From: Parvularculaceae bacterium
GTDB taxonomy: Bacteria; Pseudomonadota; Alphaproteobacteria; Caulobacterales; Parvularculaceae
Direction of reading: 5' to 3'
Assembly: GCA_021776465.1 (NCBI GenBank)
Contig: JAJFFU010000216.1
Span: forward strand, 1-64,000
DNA: 64,000 nt
Shown: positions 41,136 to 50,279 of the stretch, piece by piece
How the letters are laid out: each line of letters begins with the position of its first letter
How positions within the stretch are numbered: position 1 is the stretch's first letter
Made by a program: the position numbers and the translations under genes
The notes under the pieces: model-generated
The model's input: only the letters and a program-made list of their open reading frames with translations
Told to the model about the DNA's origin: nothing
The model's database searches: none

Positions 41136-42320
41136 ATGGAAGAAGCAGGTTTTAAAAAACCCCTACAGAAACGCGGGGGATCAAGGCGAGACGGCAACCT
41201 TTACAAGCCTCAAACTAATGAGGTCCCACTTTACAATACGAGTTGGGGAGGGAGTAGTATTAATGCCTTTTCTGGGGTTATAGAGTTTGATTCATTTCCT
41301 CTTCGGCAGCTTTTTTTGGATAGACATGAGGCATTTCCCTGTGAATGGGATGCTGGGTATTTATCTCATAAATTCATTGATGAATATATTGAGCAACACA
41401 AAGATCATGTAATGACAACACATTATAAGCTTAATGGACAGGACGTTTCAAAGTGTTTACTCTCAATTGGTGGAGAGGAACACATATACATCTATCTCTA
41501 TGGCAGACAACTAAGCTATATAAAGGAGGTACGTGACAAATACGGGGTATGTCTGTTGTTTTCTAAGAAAACTGACCGCGTTCAATCTGTAATGGATTCA
41601 TTTATAGATAATTTTTTAGATGAAGAGCCTCCGGTAACAGGCAATCTACATATACTCGTTCGGGATTCGAATGGGTTCAGCTTGCAAGCTCATAAAGTGA
41701 ACTGCCCTGAAATTGATTTTTCCATTAATTACAATAAGGACTTCTCAGATATCAATACCCTGATAATCGATCGGTTGTCAACTGAAGACTCGAAAGGTTT
41801 AGTCTTACTTCATGGGGTGCCCGGGGGTGGTAAAACAACTTACATTCGTTACTTGATCCATACGATTGAAAAGAAGAAAGTAATCTATGTTCCTCCAAAC
41901 ATGACCAACTCCCTGTCTGATCCAGCATTGATCAAATTCTTTCTGCGGCACCCAAACTCTATTTTAGTGATAGAGGATGCTGAGAATGTATTGATAGAGA
42001 GGAGCGAAGGGGGTACGCAGGCTATTGCTAATATTCTAAACCTGACAGATGGTCTGTTAAGTGATTGTGCGAACATTCAGATTGTCGCCACCTTCAATAC
42101 CGATATGTCGAAAATTGATAAAGCTCTACTGAGAAAGGGGCGCTTGATAGCTAAGTATGAGTTCAAGACTCTGGAAAAGAAGCGCGCGAAAAAACTTGCT
42201 AAAAAACTAGGAGTCCAGATAAGTGAGGAGAATACGCTCGCAGATATTTACAATGCATCTGAAAAAGGATTCAATGAAAAAGAATCTAGTATTGGATTTA
42301 AAAGTAACCAACCAACTTAA
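41136..42320 (+). CDS. AAA+ ATPase with large N-terminal domain
   Basis: 394 aa. A unique ~215-residue N-terminal region, then an AAA core: Walker A LLHGVPGGGKTTYIR near residue 230, Walker B SILVIEDAENVL near residue 278, sensor IVATFNTDMSKIDKALL and arginine finger RKGRLIAKYE. Related in its core to the 33325 BCS1-like protein but without a membrane segment. Similar proteins are common in large phages of Bacteroidota. Client unknown. Confidence 0.9.
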   Translation: MEEAGFKKPLQKRGGSRRDGNLYKPQTNEVPLYNTSWGGSSINAFSGVIEFDSFPLRQLFLDRHEAFPCEWDAGYLSHKFIDEYIEQHKDHVMTTHYKLNGQDVSKCLLSIGGEEHIYIYLYGRQLSYIKEVRDKYGVCLLFSKKTDRVQSVMDSFIDNFLDEEPPVTGNLHILVRDSNGFSLQAHKVNCPEIDFSINYNKDFSDINTLIIDRLSTEDSKGLVLLHGVPGGGKTTYIRYLIHTIEKKKVIYVPPNMTNSLSDPALIKFFLRHPNSILVIEDAENVLIERSEGGTQAIANILNLTDGLLSDCANIQIVATFNTDMSKIDKALLRKGRLIAKYEFKTLEKKRAKKLAKKLGVQISEENTLADIYNASEKGFNEKESSIGFKSNQPT

Positions 42321-42331
42321 AATTGATTAAA

Positions 42332-42703
42332 ATGACATATGAGGAAGTAGAACATATCAAGTTTGAAGTTTGCCGGAAGGCTAGGCAATATTCACACAGC
42401 TTATCATATGATGACCGTAGAGGTCTTATTGATGGTATTTTAAAGAATTTTAGCGAGGCCATGTGGGTGGACAAAGACGGTGAAGTTCAGGTAGAGGACA
42501 ACAGTAAATACGCGCCTCATCATGCTAAAATGATGAAGATCATGTGGCCTCTACTTTCATATAAAAAAGATGGGTTTCCAATTGCGAGGGCATACTGTGA
42601 GTGGGTTGAAATATCTGATGTATCGACAATTGGGGAGATGATCCTACAAGCGCTTGATCCAGAAGGTGACTTTCACGATATGAAACGTCTTTGCGAATGT
42701 TAG
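42332..42703 (+). CDS. Hypothetical protein, 123 aa
   Basis: ATG 42332 preferred over TTG 42323. Charged, helical; ends LKRLCEC-like (MKRLCEC). Not recognised. Overlaps the next gene by 7 bp. Confidence 0.65.
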   Translation: MTYEEVEHIKFEVCRKARQYSHSLSYDDRRGLIDGILKNFSEAMWVDKDGEVQVEDNSKYAPHHAKMMKIMWPLLSYKKDGFPIARAYCEWVEISDVSTIGEMILQALDPEGDFHDMKRLCEC

Positions 42704-43182
42704 AAGCGCTTGGCTTAATGTGGGCAGGGGGACTGTTTGATGACGACGATGGCTATTGCCCTCCGGTTTCACGTGGGGCTTCAATAACGCCCCCTGTTGA
42801 TCCCACTCAATATAACTATCACACCCTTGAATTTTCATATCAGAATCCCACCGTTAAATTAGAACCTCATAATGGGATGCTTGATTTAGATCGAGTTTTA
42901 TTTATTCATGGCGGATTACCAAAATCTTTCGACGATCTCAGTTGGCTACAATTCTCGTGGGCTGTCGCCGAAGACTACCAAAGAAGAGATTGTTTAGGCA
43001 ACAGTATTGCTCGTGAAGAAAGGGGCTATGAAATAGTCAGAGCCTCTACCCGATTGGACGGATGGCTTCCATTGGGGGAGGCCACCGAGCTAACTATGGA
43101 AAATATCAAGCCGGAAATGGGCACTATCACTATTAAGTATAAAGTTAAGGTTGAAACATTAAACCCACCCTACACCACATGA
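42697..43182 (+). CDS. Hypothetical protein, 161 aa
   Basis: ATG 42697 preferred over TTG 42691. An acidic start (GGLFDDDDGYCPPV) then beta-rich sequence. Not recognised. ATGA overlap with the next gene. Confidence 0.65.
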   Translation: MLEALGLMWAGGLFDDDDGYCPPVSRGASITPPVDPTQYNYHTLEFSYQNPTVKLEPHNGMLDLDRVLFIHGGLPKSFDDLSWLQFSWAVAEDYQRRDCLGNSIAREERGYEIVRASTRLDGWLPLGEATELTMENIKPEMGTITIKYKVKVETLNPPYTT

Positions 43183-43961
43183 GAGACTTGAAGCAATTTC
43201 TGGAAATATTCGGGATTCATATTATGGATGGAAAGGATCAGGCTTTTGTCCTCAGGAGAAAGGAGAAGGGGAAATACTTCTATATTCATGAGGTTTTTAG
43301 AAAGGAGGTGTGGGAGGATGAAGAAATTAATAGTACGATTAAAATATTCTACCGGAATGATAAAACCAATATTGAGTCATTCAAAAAAGAACATGACCTG
43401 CACAAAAAATTCCATCCGGTTTCAATTGAAAAAGCCATCGGGAAAAGCGGACGGATTGGTGAGGTTAATGGTAAGAAAATTCTCAGGGAAGACCTGTTAC
43501 CCGAAGATATGTTTGCAATTATAAATATCGAATTTGATGGGACCCTCCGGTTTATGCATTTCAGAGAGAAGCAAGGAGATTATATCAGTAAGAAAGCTAT
43601 AATCGGAGCATGTGGATTTTTTAAGAAGAATGCTGTAGAGTTGGTTTCTGAGATGGATGAGGACGATCGGTCGAGGACCACAATCCAAACCTTTGATGTT
43701 GCACAAGATTTGGTTAACGGGTCAAGGGAGAACCTGTTTGCGCATATGGGTTGGTTTTATCTGCAAAAGGCAGATAACGAAACTAAGTTTCTAAAGGTGT
43801 ATGAGAAAATGGGTAACCAATCAAGTTTTGTAGCTGTCGATAAGGAAGATGCTTATGCGTATCCATTTTTTAAAGCCACCATTATTATGAATTCGGTATC
43901 AGGATATGTTCCATTAGCAGCCAAACCAGATCAAGAGAGCGGAAAACAGAACGATGACTGA
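43179..43961 (+). CDS. Hypothetical protein, 260 aa
   Basis: Soluble, charged alpha/beta protein. No known motif. ATGA-type overlaps link it with both neighbours. Confidence 0.65.
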   Translation: MRDLKQFLEIFGIHIMDGKDQAFVLRRKEKGKYFYIHEVFRKEVWEDEEINSTIKIFYRNDKTNIESFKKEHDLHKKFHPVSIEKAIGKSGRIGEVNGKKILREDLLPEDMFAIINIEFDGTLRFMHFREKQGDYISKKAIIGACGFFKKNAVELVSEMDEDDRSRTTIQTFDVAQDLVNGSRENLFAHMGWFYLQKADNETKFLKVYEKMGNQSSFVAVDKEDAYAYPFFKATIIMNSVSGYVPLAAKPDQESGKQNDD

Positions 43962-44226
43962 ATTTGATTCCGAAATAATTGATTATTACCAGCGGGGAGA
44001 TTATAACTGCTCCGGTTGGTGGGATACCAAGAATCAAAAACCCCATGGGTGCATGATTGTCGGAGATACTTCTACAAGGATTAATTTAGAGTGGTTCATC
44101 GAGCGAGACGGATCGTATTTTTTAACCCCTAAAGGAGAAGAAAATTATAAAATTTGGCTGGAAAATAATTCACTTTTTCTGTCCGAATTAAAAAAGGTGG
44201 GGAAACTGAATATACCATCACTATGA
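43954..44226 (+). CDS. Hypothetical protein, 90 aa
   Basis: Acidic, Trp-rich: YYQRGDYNCSGWWDTKNQKP, then GDTSTRINLEWFIERDG. Not recognised. Confidence 0.65.
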   Translation: MTEFDSEIIDYYQRGDYNCSGWWDTKNQKPHGCMIVGDTSTRINLEWFIERDGSYFLTPKGEENYKIWLENNSLFLSELKKVGKLNIPSL

Positions 44227-44480
44227 ATATAGCATTAAACTTAGTTGAAGATATTGACAAGGTATTAGAAAAAGGAGACGCGGTAATCGTTATGGGCGCG
44301 GAAAACCAGAAGCAGTTAGTGATGTGCTGTCCTCAGTGCGGGAAACGATCTGGATCAGCAGGAAATCATGTATATGATGAGGCGACCCGAAGTTATTCTC
44401 CTTCAATTGTTCACAATAAAGACCTAGGGGGATGTGGGTGGCATGGATATCTTAAAAATGGAAGGTTTGTCAATGCTTAA
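44223..44480 (+). CDS. DUF6527-like zinc protein
   Basis: 85 aa. MCCPQCGKRSG near residue 33, YSPSIVHNKDLGGCGWHGYL near residue 56: CxxC, then PSI and GC.WHGYL, the DUF6527 layout. Probably one zinc site; function unknown. Confidence 0.7.
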   Translation: MNIALNLVEDIDKVLEKGDAVIVMGAENQKQLVMCCPQCGKRSGSAGNHVYDEATRSYSPSIVHNKDLGGCGWHGYLKNGRFVNA

Positions 44481-44551
44481 CTATTTCTGAGCAGAATAAA
44501 AATAATACGCGGCGACCATTATGAGGGGCGAACGAATTTAAACTATTGATT

Positions 44552-44827
44552 ATGGATAAGAAACAGGTTGTTATTGATTGGCTCAAAAGAAAACGGATCA
44601 AATTCTCCAATACTACAGAAGATGGGACATTTGGAGTTGCGGACATATACGCCAAAGAAACTAAGCGTAAGAGCTGGCAGTTTGATCTCTATGAAGATCA
44701 CATGGATATCTATTTAAGTTGCTGGGATAAGGATCATGAGATGGAGGACTCAACAGAGCTCTATAATATTCCTTTTACCAGCAGTCCAGAGCAACTCGAC
44801 AGCCTTATGAAATTAACTGGATACTAG
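44552..44827 (+). CDS. Hypothetical protein, 91 aa
   Basis: ATG 44552 preferred over TTG 44546. Acidic, alpha/beta: QVVIDWLKRKRIKFSNTTED. Not recognised. Confidence 0.65.
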   Translation: MDKKQVVIDWLKRKRIKFSNTTEDGTFGVADIYAKETKRKSWQFDLYEDHMDIYLSCWDKDHEMEDSTELYNIPFTSSPEQLDSLMKLTGY

Positions 44828-44835
44828 AATAGGAT

Positions 44836-45063
44836 ATGGACGCAAATAAACAGCTCGAAGAAAAAGCACAGGATCATTATCACTCACATGATATGATCAC
44901 TGAAGAAGGGCAATACGTTCTTCTTTCAGACGCAGTAAGAATAACTACTGAAATTAAATCTCAACTTGAAATAGAAAGAAAGATAGTCGATCACATTCTT
45001 CATAATGCATTGACGCCAAAATTTCTTCGTGAATACATTACTGAAAATCGAAAAATTACATGA
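44836..45063 (+). CDS. Hypothetical protein, 75 aa
   Basis: Helical, acidic, with HYHSHDMITEEGQYVL. Its stop overlaps the helicase start (ATGA), so it belongs to the helicase operon. Confidence 0.65.
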   Translation: MDANKQLEEKAQDHYHSHDMITEEGQYVLLSDAVRITTEIKSQLEIERKIVDHILHNALTPKFLREYITENRKIT

Positions 45064-46733
45064 GGACTTACGGACGGATAGTATTAGAAGAAGACCCTTA
45101 TGCACGCGGAAAGGATGTTAAACCGAAGTGGGCTATTCATGAGCTTGAGCCACATGTGTGCATAAAGCTAAAGAATACTTTTGCGCAGATTGATAAAACA
45201 TCGGTGAGCCCTTTTCGTTTTATCAATGATCCAGAGATGTGTGGGGACTTATTATGGTTCATGACAAGGTATCCCTTGGAAATATCAGAAAAGGACCTTG
45301 GAAGGCTTAAAAGAGGCCGTAAGAAGTTTGAAAATAAGATTGATGAAATAGAGCATTATTTTGACCCCAACTACAAACCAGTTGCGTTGGATTTTAAAGA
45401 TGGTCAGAAAGCGCGAGATTATCAAGCCACAGGGAAAGATATCTACATGGCGGCTAAACGCACCTGTTGCGCTGACGATATAGGTTTGGGAAAAACCGTT
45501 CTCTCAATCTGTAGCTTTACTGAAAAAAAATGTCTTCCGGCTTTAGTTACAGTACAGACCCATCTTACCAAACAATGGAAGGCCGAGATTGAGAAGTTTC
45601 TTGATGTTACCGTTCATATAATTAAAACCAGAAAACCCTATAAACTGCCTCCGGCAGAGGTGTATATCAGTAAATACGGAAGTTTGTCTGGATGGGTGGA
45701 TGTATTCGCCAAAGGAATGTTCAAGTCAGTAGTTTTTGACGAGGTCCAAGAACTTCGCCGAGAGGAGTCCCAGAAATACCAAGCCGCGAAAATAGTGGCT
45801 GATCGAGCGCGGTACGTGCTCGGTCTTTCGGCAACACCTATCTATAATTATGGTGATGAGATATTTAACATCATGCAAGTTATTGATCCTAATGTACTTG
45901 GTAATCGATATGATTTTATGCGCGAATGGGTCATGGATAAAACTGTTACTGATCCAAAGGCTCTTGGGGCTTACCTTAGAGAGAAGCACGCTTTATTCAA
46001 GCGCACCAGAGCGGATGTTGGAAGAGAATTACCCCCGGTGAACACAATCATACACACAGTACCAATTGATTATAAGGAGGTCGAGAATAGCCGCTCACTT
46101 GCTAAAATGCTGGCCCAACAAACCCTAAATGGATCGTTTGTTGAAAGAGGTAGAGCAGCGAGAGACCTTAGTATTATGTTGCGGCAGTCCACCGGGATAG
46201 CCAAGGCGAAGGGAGTTGCGGATTACGTACGGATTCTGCTTGAAAATGGAGAGCCAGTTCTTTTAGCAGGGTGGCATCGGGACGTTTATGATATATGGCT
46301 GAAGGAATTGGAAGGATTCAATCCGCTGATGTATACCGGAACTGAAAGTGAAGCGCAAAAGAGAAAAACCAAAGAAGGGTTTATCAATGGGGATAGCAAC
46401 CTAATGATCATATCTTTACGGTCTGGGGTGGGCCTTGATGGGCTTCAGAACAGTAGATGTAAATATGTATTAATTGGGGAACTGGATTGGTCGCCTGAGG
46501 TGCATAATCAAATTATAGGTCGTGTGGATCGAGATGGTCAGGAAAATGAAGTGACGGCAATCTTTCTTACAGTTGATTACGGGTCCGATCCTAGTATTGT
46601 AGATATCTGCGGTTTGAAAGCTTCTCAATCTCACGGAATTGTTAACCCCCTTCTAGCACCCGCCCAGCAGTATAGCGATGGGGCACGATTGAAAAAACTA
46701 GCAGAAGACTATCTTAGTAGTCTTTCATCTTAA
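45060..46733 (+). CDS. SNF2-family DNA helicase/translocase
   Basis: 557 aa, superfamily 2. Q-like DYQATGKDIYMAAKR, motif I DDIGLGKTVLS near residue 140, motif II SVVFDEVQELR near residue 224 (DEVQ in place of DEAH), motif III LGLSATPIYN near residue 260, motif V VGLDGLQ near residue 462 and motif VI IGRVDRDGQ near residue 485. Phage members remodel DNA during replication, recombination or transcription. Length is typical of the compact phage form. Confidence 0.95.
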   Translation: MRTYGRIVLEEDPYARGKDVKPKWAIHELEPHVCIKLKNTFAQIDKTSVSPFRFINDPEMCGDLLWFMTRYPLEISEKDLGRLKRGRKKFENKIDEIEHYFDPNYKPVALDFKDGQKARDYQATGKDIYMAAKRTCCADDIGLGKTVLSICSFTEKKCLPALVTVQTHLTKQWKAEIEKFLDVTVHIIKTRKPYKLPPAEVYISKYGSLSGWVDVFAKGMFKSVVFDEVQELRREESQKYQAAKIVADRARYVLGLSATPIYNYGDEIFNIMQVIDPNVLGNRYDFMREWVMDKTVTDPKALGAYLREKHALFKRTRADVGRELPPVNTIIHTVPIDYKEVENSRSLAKMLAQQTLNGSFVERGRAARDLSIMLRQSTGIAKAKGVADYVRILLENGEPVLLAGWHRDVYDIWLKELEGFNPLMYTGTESEAQKRKTKEGFINGDSNLMIISLRSGVGLDGLQNSRCKYVLIGELDWSPEVHNQIIGRVDRDGQENEVTAIFLTVDYGSDPSIVDICGLKASQSHGIVNPLLAPAQQYSDGARLKKLAEDYLSSLSS

Positions 46734-46744
46734 CATAAATCAAT

Positions 46745-46969
46745 ATGAAACCATATACAAATTTTTTGCACTACCTCAGGGAAAATAAAAACGACAGAAA
46801 GTTTGCAATAATGATGCTGCTTTTTGGAGTGCTGGTGATACTCTATTCGGTGTGGGATGTGTTTTATTTTGAACCGTTCTGGACGTTTTATCTCACTCTT
46901 TTTCTTGCTGTAGTGCTAGGTGTTAGTGGAATTTATTACGCTTGGTTTAAATATAAAAGAACTAAATAA
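46745..46969 (+). CDS. Small membrane protein
   Basis: 74 aa with membrane segments at about 22-42 and 45-68 and charged ends. Not recognised. Confidence 0.65.
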   Translation: MKPYTNFLHYLRENKNDRKFAIMMLLFGVLVILYSVWDVFYFEPFWTFYLTLFLAVVLGVSGIYYAWFKYKRTK

Positions 46970-46982
46970 TGACAGTGGACTG

Positions 46983-47381
46983 ATGCGACATACTGAATAT
47001 CCTGAATGCTATGCCGCTAGAAAACGACGCAAGCAATGGGAGAAACAAAATAGACAGTGCTTTTATTGTAGAGAACATACCCACTTCAGAGGTCCAACAC
47101 ACGCGCACACCCGTGCTACAATAGATCATGTTTTTCCCAAATCAAGAGTAAACAGGGAGGTTTACGGTTTGATTAAAAAATTCAAAATCCCACAACTGGT
47201 ATGTGCATGTTCAAAATGCAATAAAGAAAAAGCTGACATGACAGTTCTTGAATGGTTGGAATTAATTTCCTTGCGGGAAAACGATAGGCATATAACCATC
47301 CAAACCACACTAGAGATGTTAATCTCTCAATACCCGATAGTTGTGGAGGTTTCTAAATCGTGTGAGCCAAGAAAAACTTAG
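46983..47381 (+). CDS. HNH endonuclease
   Basis: 132 aa from ATG 46983; the open frame back to 46920 overlaps the membrane gene. RQCFYCREHTHF, then ATIDHVFPKSR and CACSKCNKEKADMTVLEW: CxxC, (D)H, and C..CN..K of a zinc-stabilised HNH nuclease. It could be a homing-type gene or a packaging/repair nuclease; it stands alone and does not interrupt a gene. Confidence 0.85.
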   Translation: MRHTEYPECYAARKRRKQWEKQNRQCFYCREHTHFRGPTHAHTRATIDHVFPKSRVNREVYGLIKKFKIPQLVCACSKCNKEKADMTVLEWLELISLRENDRHITIQTTLEMLISQYPIVVEVSKSCEPRKT

Positions 47382-47462
47382 TTTTATTTTCTATATGCCC
47401 CTTTTTTAGAAAGGGGTAAATCTTTTAAATATGTAATTGTTGATAAATTTATAACCGTTTGA

Positions 47463-47501
47463 CTTGTGAGTCTGAGGGGTAAAATTATCTTTGTCGATAA
47501 C
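47463..47501 (+). promoter_or_regulatory. Promoter with dyad before ssb
   Basis: CTTG (47463-47466), 19 bp, TATCTTTG (47486-47493), inside the dyad ATTATCTTTGTCGATAAC (47484-47501). A transcript start near 47500 precedes ATG 47537. Confidence 0.75.
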
Positions 47502-47536
47502 CGCATTCACACCATGTGGTGGCTTTAAAAAACCGA

Positions 47537-47995
47537 ATGAATCGTTATTTGATTACCGGGAACTTAGGAAGTGACCCAGTGGGTGGAACAACCTCCGGGG
47601 GGGTTCATTATTGTAGGTTCTCAGTAGCAAGCCATGAGTACTACAAGGATAAGATCACCGGGGAGAAAAAGACGCATGTAGAATGGCATAATGTGGTGTT
47701 GTGGCGCAGATTAGCTGAAATCGCCTTGAAATACCTTAAAAAAGGGGATAAGGTTTTAGTTGATGGCAAACACAGGAGTAAACAGTATGAGGATAAAAAT
47801 GGGGCTGTGCGGTACTCCTCGGAACTAGAGGGGGACACATTGGAGATGGAGAGAACTCCATCTAAACCTAAAGAACCTCAGGTGAGTAGTGAAGCTTCAG
47901 TTGATGATGGGGTGCCAGATTATTTAAAAACCAACAAAGAAAATCAAGATAGCGACAAGGTAAACCCGCTGGATCAGGATGATATACCATTTTAA
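47537..47995 (+). CDS. ssb: Single-stranded DNA-binding protein
   Basis: 152 aa from ATG 47537. MNRYLITGNLGSDPV, YCRFSVASHEYYKDKITGE, EWHNVVLWRRLAEIALKYLK and GDKVLVDGKHRSKQYEDKNG form a bacterial OB-fold SSB; a linker and acidic tip DQDDIPF follow, the partner-binding tail of SSBs. It coats ssDNA in replication and repair. Its own promoter and dyad lie just upstream. Confidence 0.95.
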   Translation: MNRYLITGNLGSDPVGGTTSGGVHYCRFSVASHEYYKDKITGEKKTHVEWHNVVLWRRLAEIALKYLKKGDKVLVDGKHRSKQYEDKNGAVRYSSELEGDTLEMERTPSKPKEPQVSSEASVDDGVPDYLKTNKENQDSDKVNPLDQDDIPF

Positions 47996-47996
47996 A

Positions 47997-48242
47997 ATGA
48001 CCGACAGAGATATCCATACTATAGAAACCACTACTTCCCTTATTGAAAACCAGGTAATGGTCGGTCCGAGTGACTGTTACTCACTTATGGATTATATAAC
48101 AGGGTGCGTAGAGTTTTCAGTAGAGGTGAAAATTCGCTTGTTGGAGTATATTACCCAGCATCCATACTATCTAATGGAGAGCCCCAACCACATGAGCCGA
48201 CTTAAATCTGACCTTCTTAAAAAACTGAACTCCTTGTTATGA
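47997..48242 (+). CDS. Hypothetical protein, 81 aa
   Basis: ATG 47997, one base after the ssb stop. Acidic, helical. Not recognised. ATGA overlap with the next gene. Confidence 0.65.
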   Translation: MTDRDIHTIETTTSLIENQVMVGPSDCYSLMDYITGCVEFSVEVKIRLLEYITQHPYYLMESPNHMSRLKSDLLKKLNSLL

Positions 48243-48859
48243 TAAAAAAAGAGCAGGCCTATAACGATCTTGAAATAATGAAAAAGTATGCCCTAGAACA
48301 ATCCTCGGAAAATGGGTGTAATTACAATATCCTTAGATTCAGTAAAAAAAATCAAAGGCTTTATGGTGGGATTTCGTACGATTTGGTGGATAATAACTAT
48401 CTCCAAAATCACCCAGGAGATCATGAATTAGTAGTCACAACTGATGACTTAAAAGAGGTGGAGGTTCTAATTACGCTTTCACACCTAGAGGGTAAAGAAT
48501 TATTCACTCAGGATGTGACATCTAGACAAGGACAGTCCTTAAGTAGTTATTTGAAGTTTTTTTGGACCACTCCTAAAGGAATAATGCTAGAGGTCGACTA
48601 CCCGAAATACTTATCACATTATTCATCTTTGACTGAGTTGATTGATAAGATTGTTGGCTTAGGGTTTAAAAATAAATCCGTTACCTACCGAGCCGAGGTT
48701 AGTGTTAAATGGGATGGTCACAGAGGGAGAATATGTGGAGTGGGTAAAACCGAGACCATCGCCACGGCTATGGCTATCTATAACTACGCCATTGATAATA
48801 TACTAACCCTTGAAAAATACGAGGACGGCCCTATCGTTCCCGACTGCTCGCAATTATAA
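48239..48859 (+). CDS. Hypothetical protein, 206 aa
   Basis: Soluble alpha/beta protein in the ssb operon. No recognised motif. Confidence 0.65.
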   Translation: MIKKEQAYNDLEIMKKYALEQSSENGCNYNILRFSKKNQRLYGGISYDLVDNNYLQNHPGDHELVVTTDDLKEVEVLITLSHLEGKELFTQDVTSRQGQSLSSYLKFFWTTPKGIMLEVDYPKYLSHYSSLTELIDKIVGLGFKNKSVTYRAEVSVKWDGHRGRICGVGKTETIATAMAIYNYAIDNILTLEKYEDGPIVPDCSQL

Positions 48860-48869
48860 AATAAAAATT

Positions 48870-49184
48870 ATGGGTTCTGGAAAGACATCAAGCTCGGCTT
48901 TAAAAACGGGAGCGATCGGCTCAAAATGGCAAGATTTTAGCGAGATAAGAATCTGTGTAAAGTATGATGACTATTGTCGTCTAGCGAAAGGTGAAGAGGC
49001 CACAATCGAAGGCGTTGAGCAGGATCGTTTCTCAACCGTCAGGGTACCCCTTTCAATGACTCATGATCAATTGAGGAGAATTTCAGTCCGAGATGAGATT
49101 CTTATCGGGAATCGACTTGTTATCATGCAGGACTTTGGCACCCTTCTCGCGATGCAGGTATTAATGTCAGTTAAGGGTGAGTGA
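48870..49184 (+). CDS. Hypothetical protein, 104 aa
   Basis: Start ATG 48870; upstream open frame overlaps the previous gene. MGSGKTSSSALKTGA resembles a P-loop, but it sits at residues 1-15 with no preceding strand, so it is probably not one. The rest is beta-rich. Overlaps the next gene by 8 bp. Confidence 0.6.
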   Translation: MGSGKTSSSALKTGAIGSKWQDFSEIRICVKYDDYCRLAKGEEATIEGVEQDRFSTVRVPLSMTHDQLRRISVRDEILIGNRLVIMQDFGTLLAMQVLMSVKGE

Positions 49185-49731
49185 AAATCAACAGATATTA
49201 TCTACAAATGGGCATCGAAAACTTACAGATGCCGAAAAAAGAAAGAATGAGAAAGGATTATGCATCACAAGGTATTGCTCTCGGGAGCACGCGAAACAAA
49301 GACGGTATTGTTATCGGTGTAAGCACCGTAGACACGCTAAGAGTAAACCTATTTCTTATGCTTTTCAGAACCTTAAATCAAACGCTAAAAGACGTGGTAA
49401 AGAATTCTCCCTTACCCTTAAAGAGTTCACCGAATTTGTGGAAAATAGTGGCTATATGGATCGGAAAGGGAAAACGAAAATGGCGTTCTCAGTTGACAGG
49501 ATTGATGAAGGAAAGGGCTACTCGGCTGATAATATTCAGGTTCTTACGATTTCGGAAAACAGGAAGAAGGCACATCGAGAAGCTATGGCGAGAAAATATC
49601 ATGACCTTGATTATGATCAGGAGGCGATGGAGTATTACAAGGGCATCAATGACGAGGTGGATGTTAATTCCCTCCCTACAATTGGGACAGATTCCGAGTT
49701 TACACCCATACAAGGGGAGAGTCCATTTTAA
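49177..49731 (+). CDS. HNH-like / zinc phage protein
   Basis: 184 aa, start GTG 49177. GLCITRYCSREHAKQRRYCY and CKHRRH give a Cys-rich N-terminus; FSVDRIDEGKGYSADNIQVL then TISENRKKAHR is the D-R-D...GY..NIQ...N..K signature of phage HNH-type proteins. Likely a DNA-binding nuclease relative; its catalytic competence is unclear. Confidence 0.7.
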   Translation: MSENQQILSTNGHRKLTDAEKRKNEKGLCITRYCSREHAKQRRYCYRCKHRRHAKSKPISYAFQNLKSNAKRRGKEFSLTLKEFTEFVENSGYMDRKGKTKMAFSVDRIDEGKGYSADNIQVLTISENRKKAHREAMARKYHDLDYDQEAMEYYKGINDEVDVNSLPTIGTDSEFTPIQGESPF

Positions 49732-49926
49732 ATGAATAAGGATAAAAATATTAAATGGAGACGGGTGTTTATTGTCGCGGGGATAGTGTGTGGGGGATGT
49801 ACATTTACATTCTGGTGTATACATCCCGATTGGGGTTTGCAGTACTCGTTTGAAAAATCCATTCCGGTCGCATTGATGAGTTGGTCGGTTGGATTCTTAA
49901 CGGGAGTGCTAAAGAAGTACTCTTGA
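49732..49926 (+). CDS. Small membrane protein
   Basis: 64 aa. A clear membrane segment at about 11-30 and a weaker one at 44-60. Starts directly after the preceding stop. Confidence 0.65.
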   Translation: MNKDKNIKWRRVFIVAGIVCGGCTFTFWCIHPDWGLQYSFEKSIPVALMSWSVGFLTGVLKKYS

Positions 49927-49970
49927 AACAATGAAAAAATAAGTTTATAGATTTAATCAATATTTTAGTA

Positions 49971-50261
49971 ATGATAGATTTCAATAAAAAAGATCGGTAT
50001 ATAATTGCCGAATTCGTGTTTAGTTACCAGACTGATGTTTTGATCAAAGATGATGCGCAGAAACTTATAGATGTCTTAGATAAGCATGGACTTATTGAAG
50101 ATGCACAGAAATTCAGGCAGGATGTCGAAAACAATACCGGGGGCGCACCCAGGAGGTTAGATGCTATTCTTGTGGGAAAAATCCCATCAGAGCAAGGCAA
50201 TGCTATTATGCAGGAATATTATGGTAGGGAAAAGTATTCTCTGAAACCGGGAGGGGAATAA
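49971..50261 (+). CDS. Hypothetical protein, 96 aa
   Basis: Acidic, helical: MIDFNKKDRYIIAEFVFSYQ, later QKLIDVLDKHGLIEDAQKFR. Not recognised. Confidence 0.65.
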   Translation: MIDFNKKDRYIIAEFVFSYQTDVLIKDDAQKLIDVLDKHGLIEDAQKFRQDVENNTGGAPRRLDAILVGKIPSEQGNAIMQEYYGREKYSLKPGGE

Positions 50262-50279
50262 TTAGAAAATAAATACGGT

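Noticed and set aside
48870-48914. P-loop at the start of the 104-aa protein (GSGKTSSS)
   Set aside because: The motif is at the extreme N-terminus without a preceding strand, and no Walker B follows.
49181-49735. 184-codon frame overlapping the HNH-like gene in another frame
   Set aside because: It is basic and low in pattern; the GTG 49177 frame has Cys clusters and the DRID...NIQ signature.
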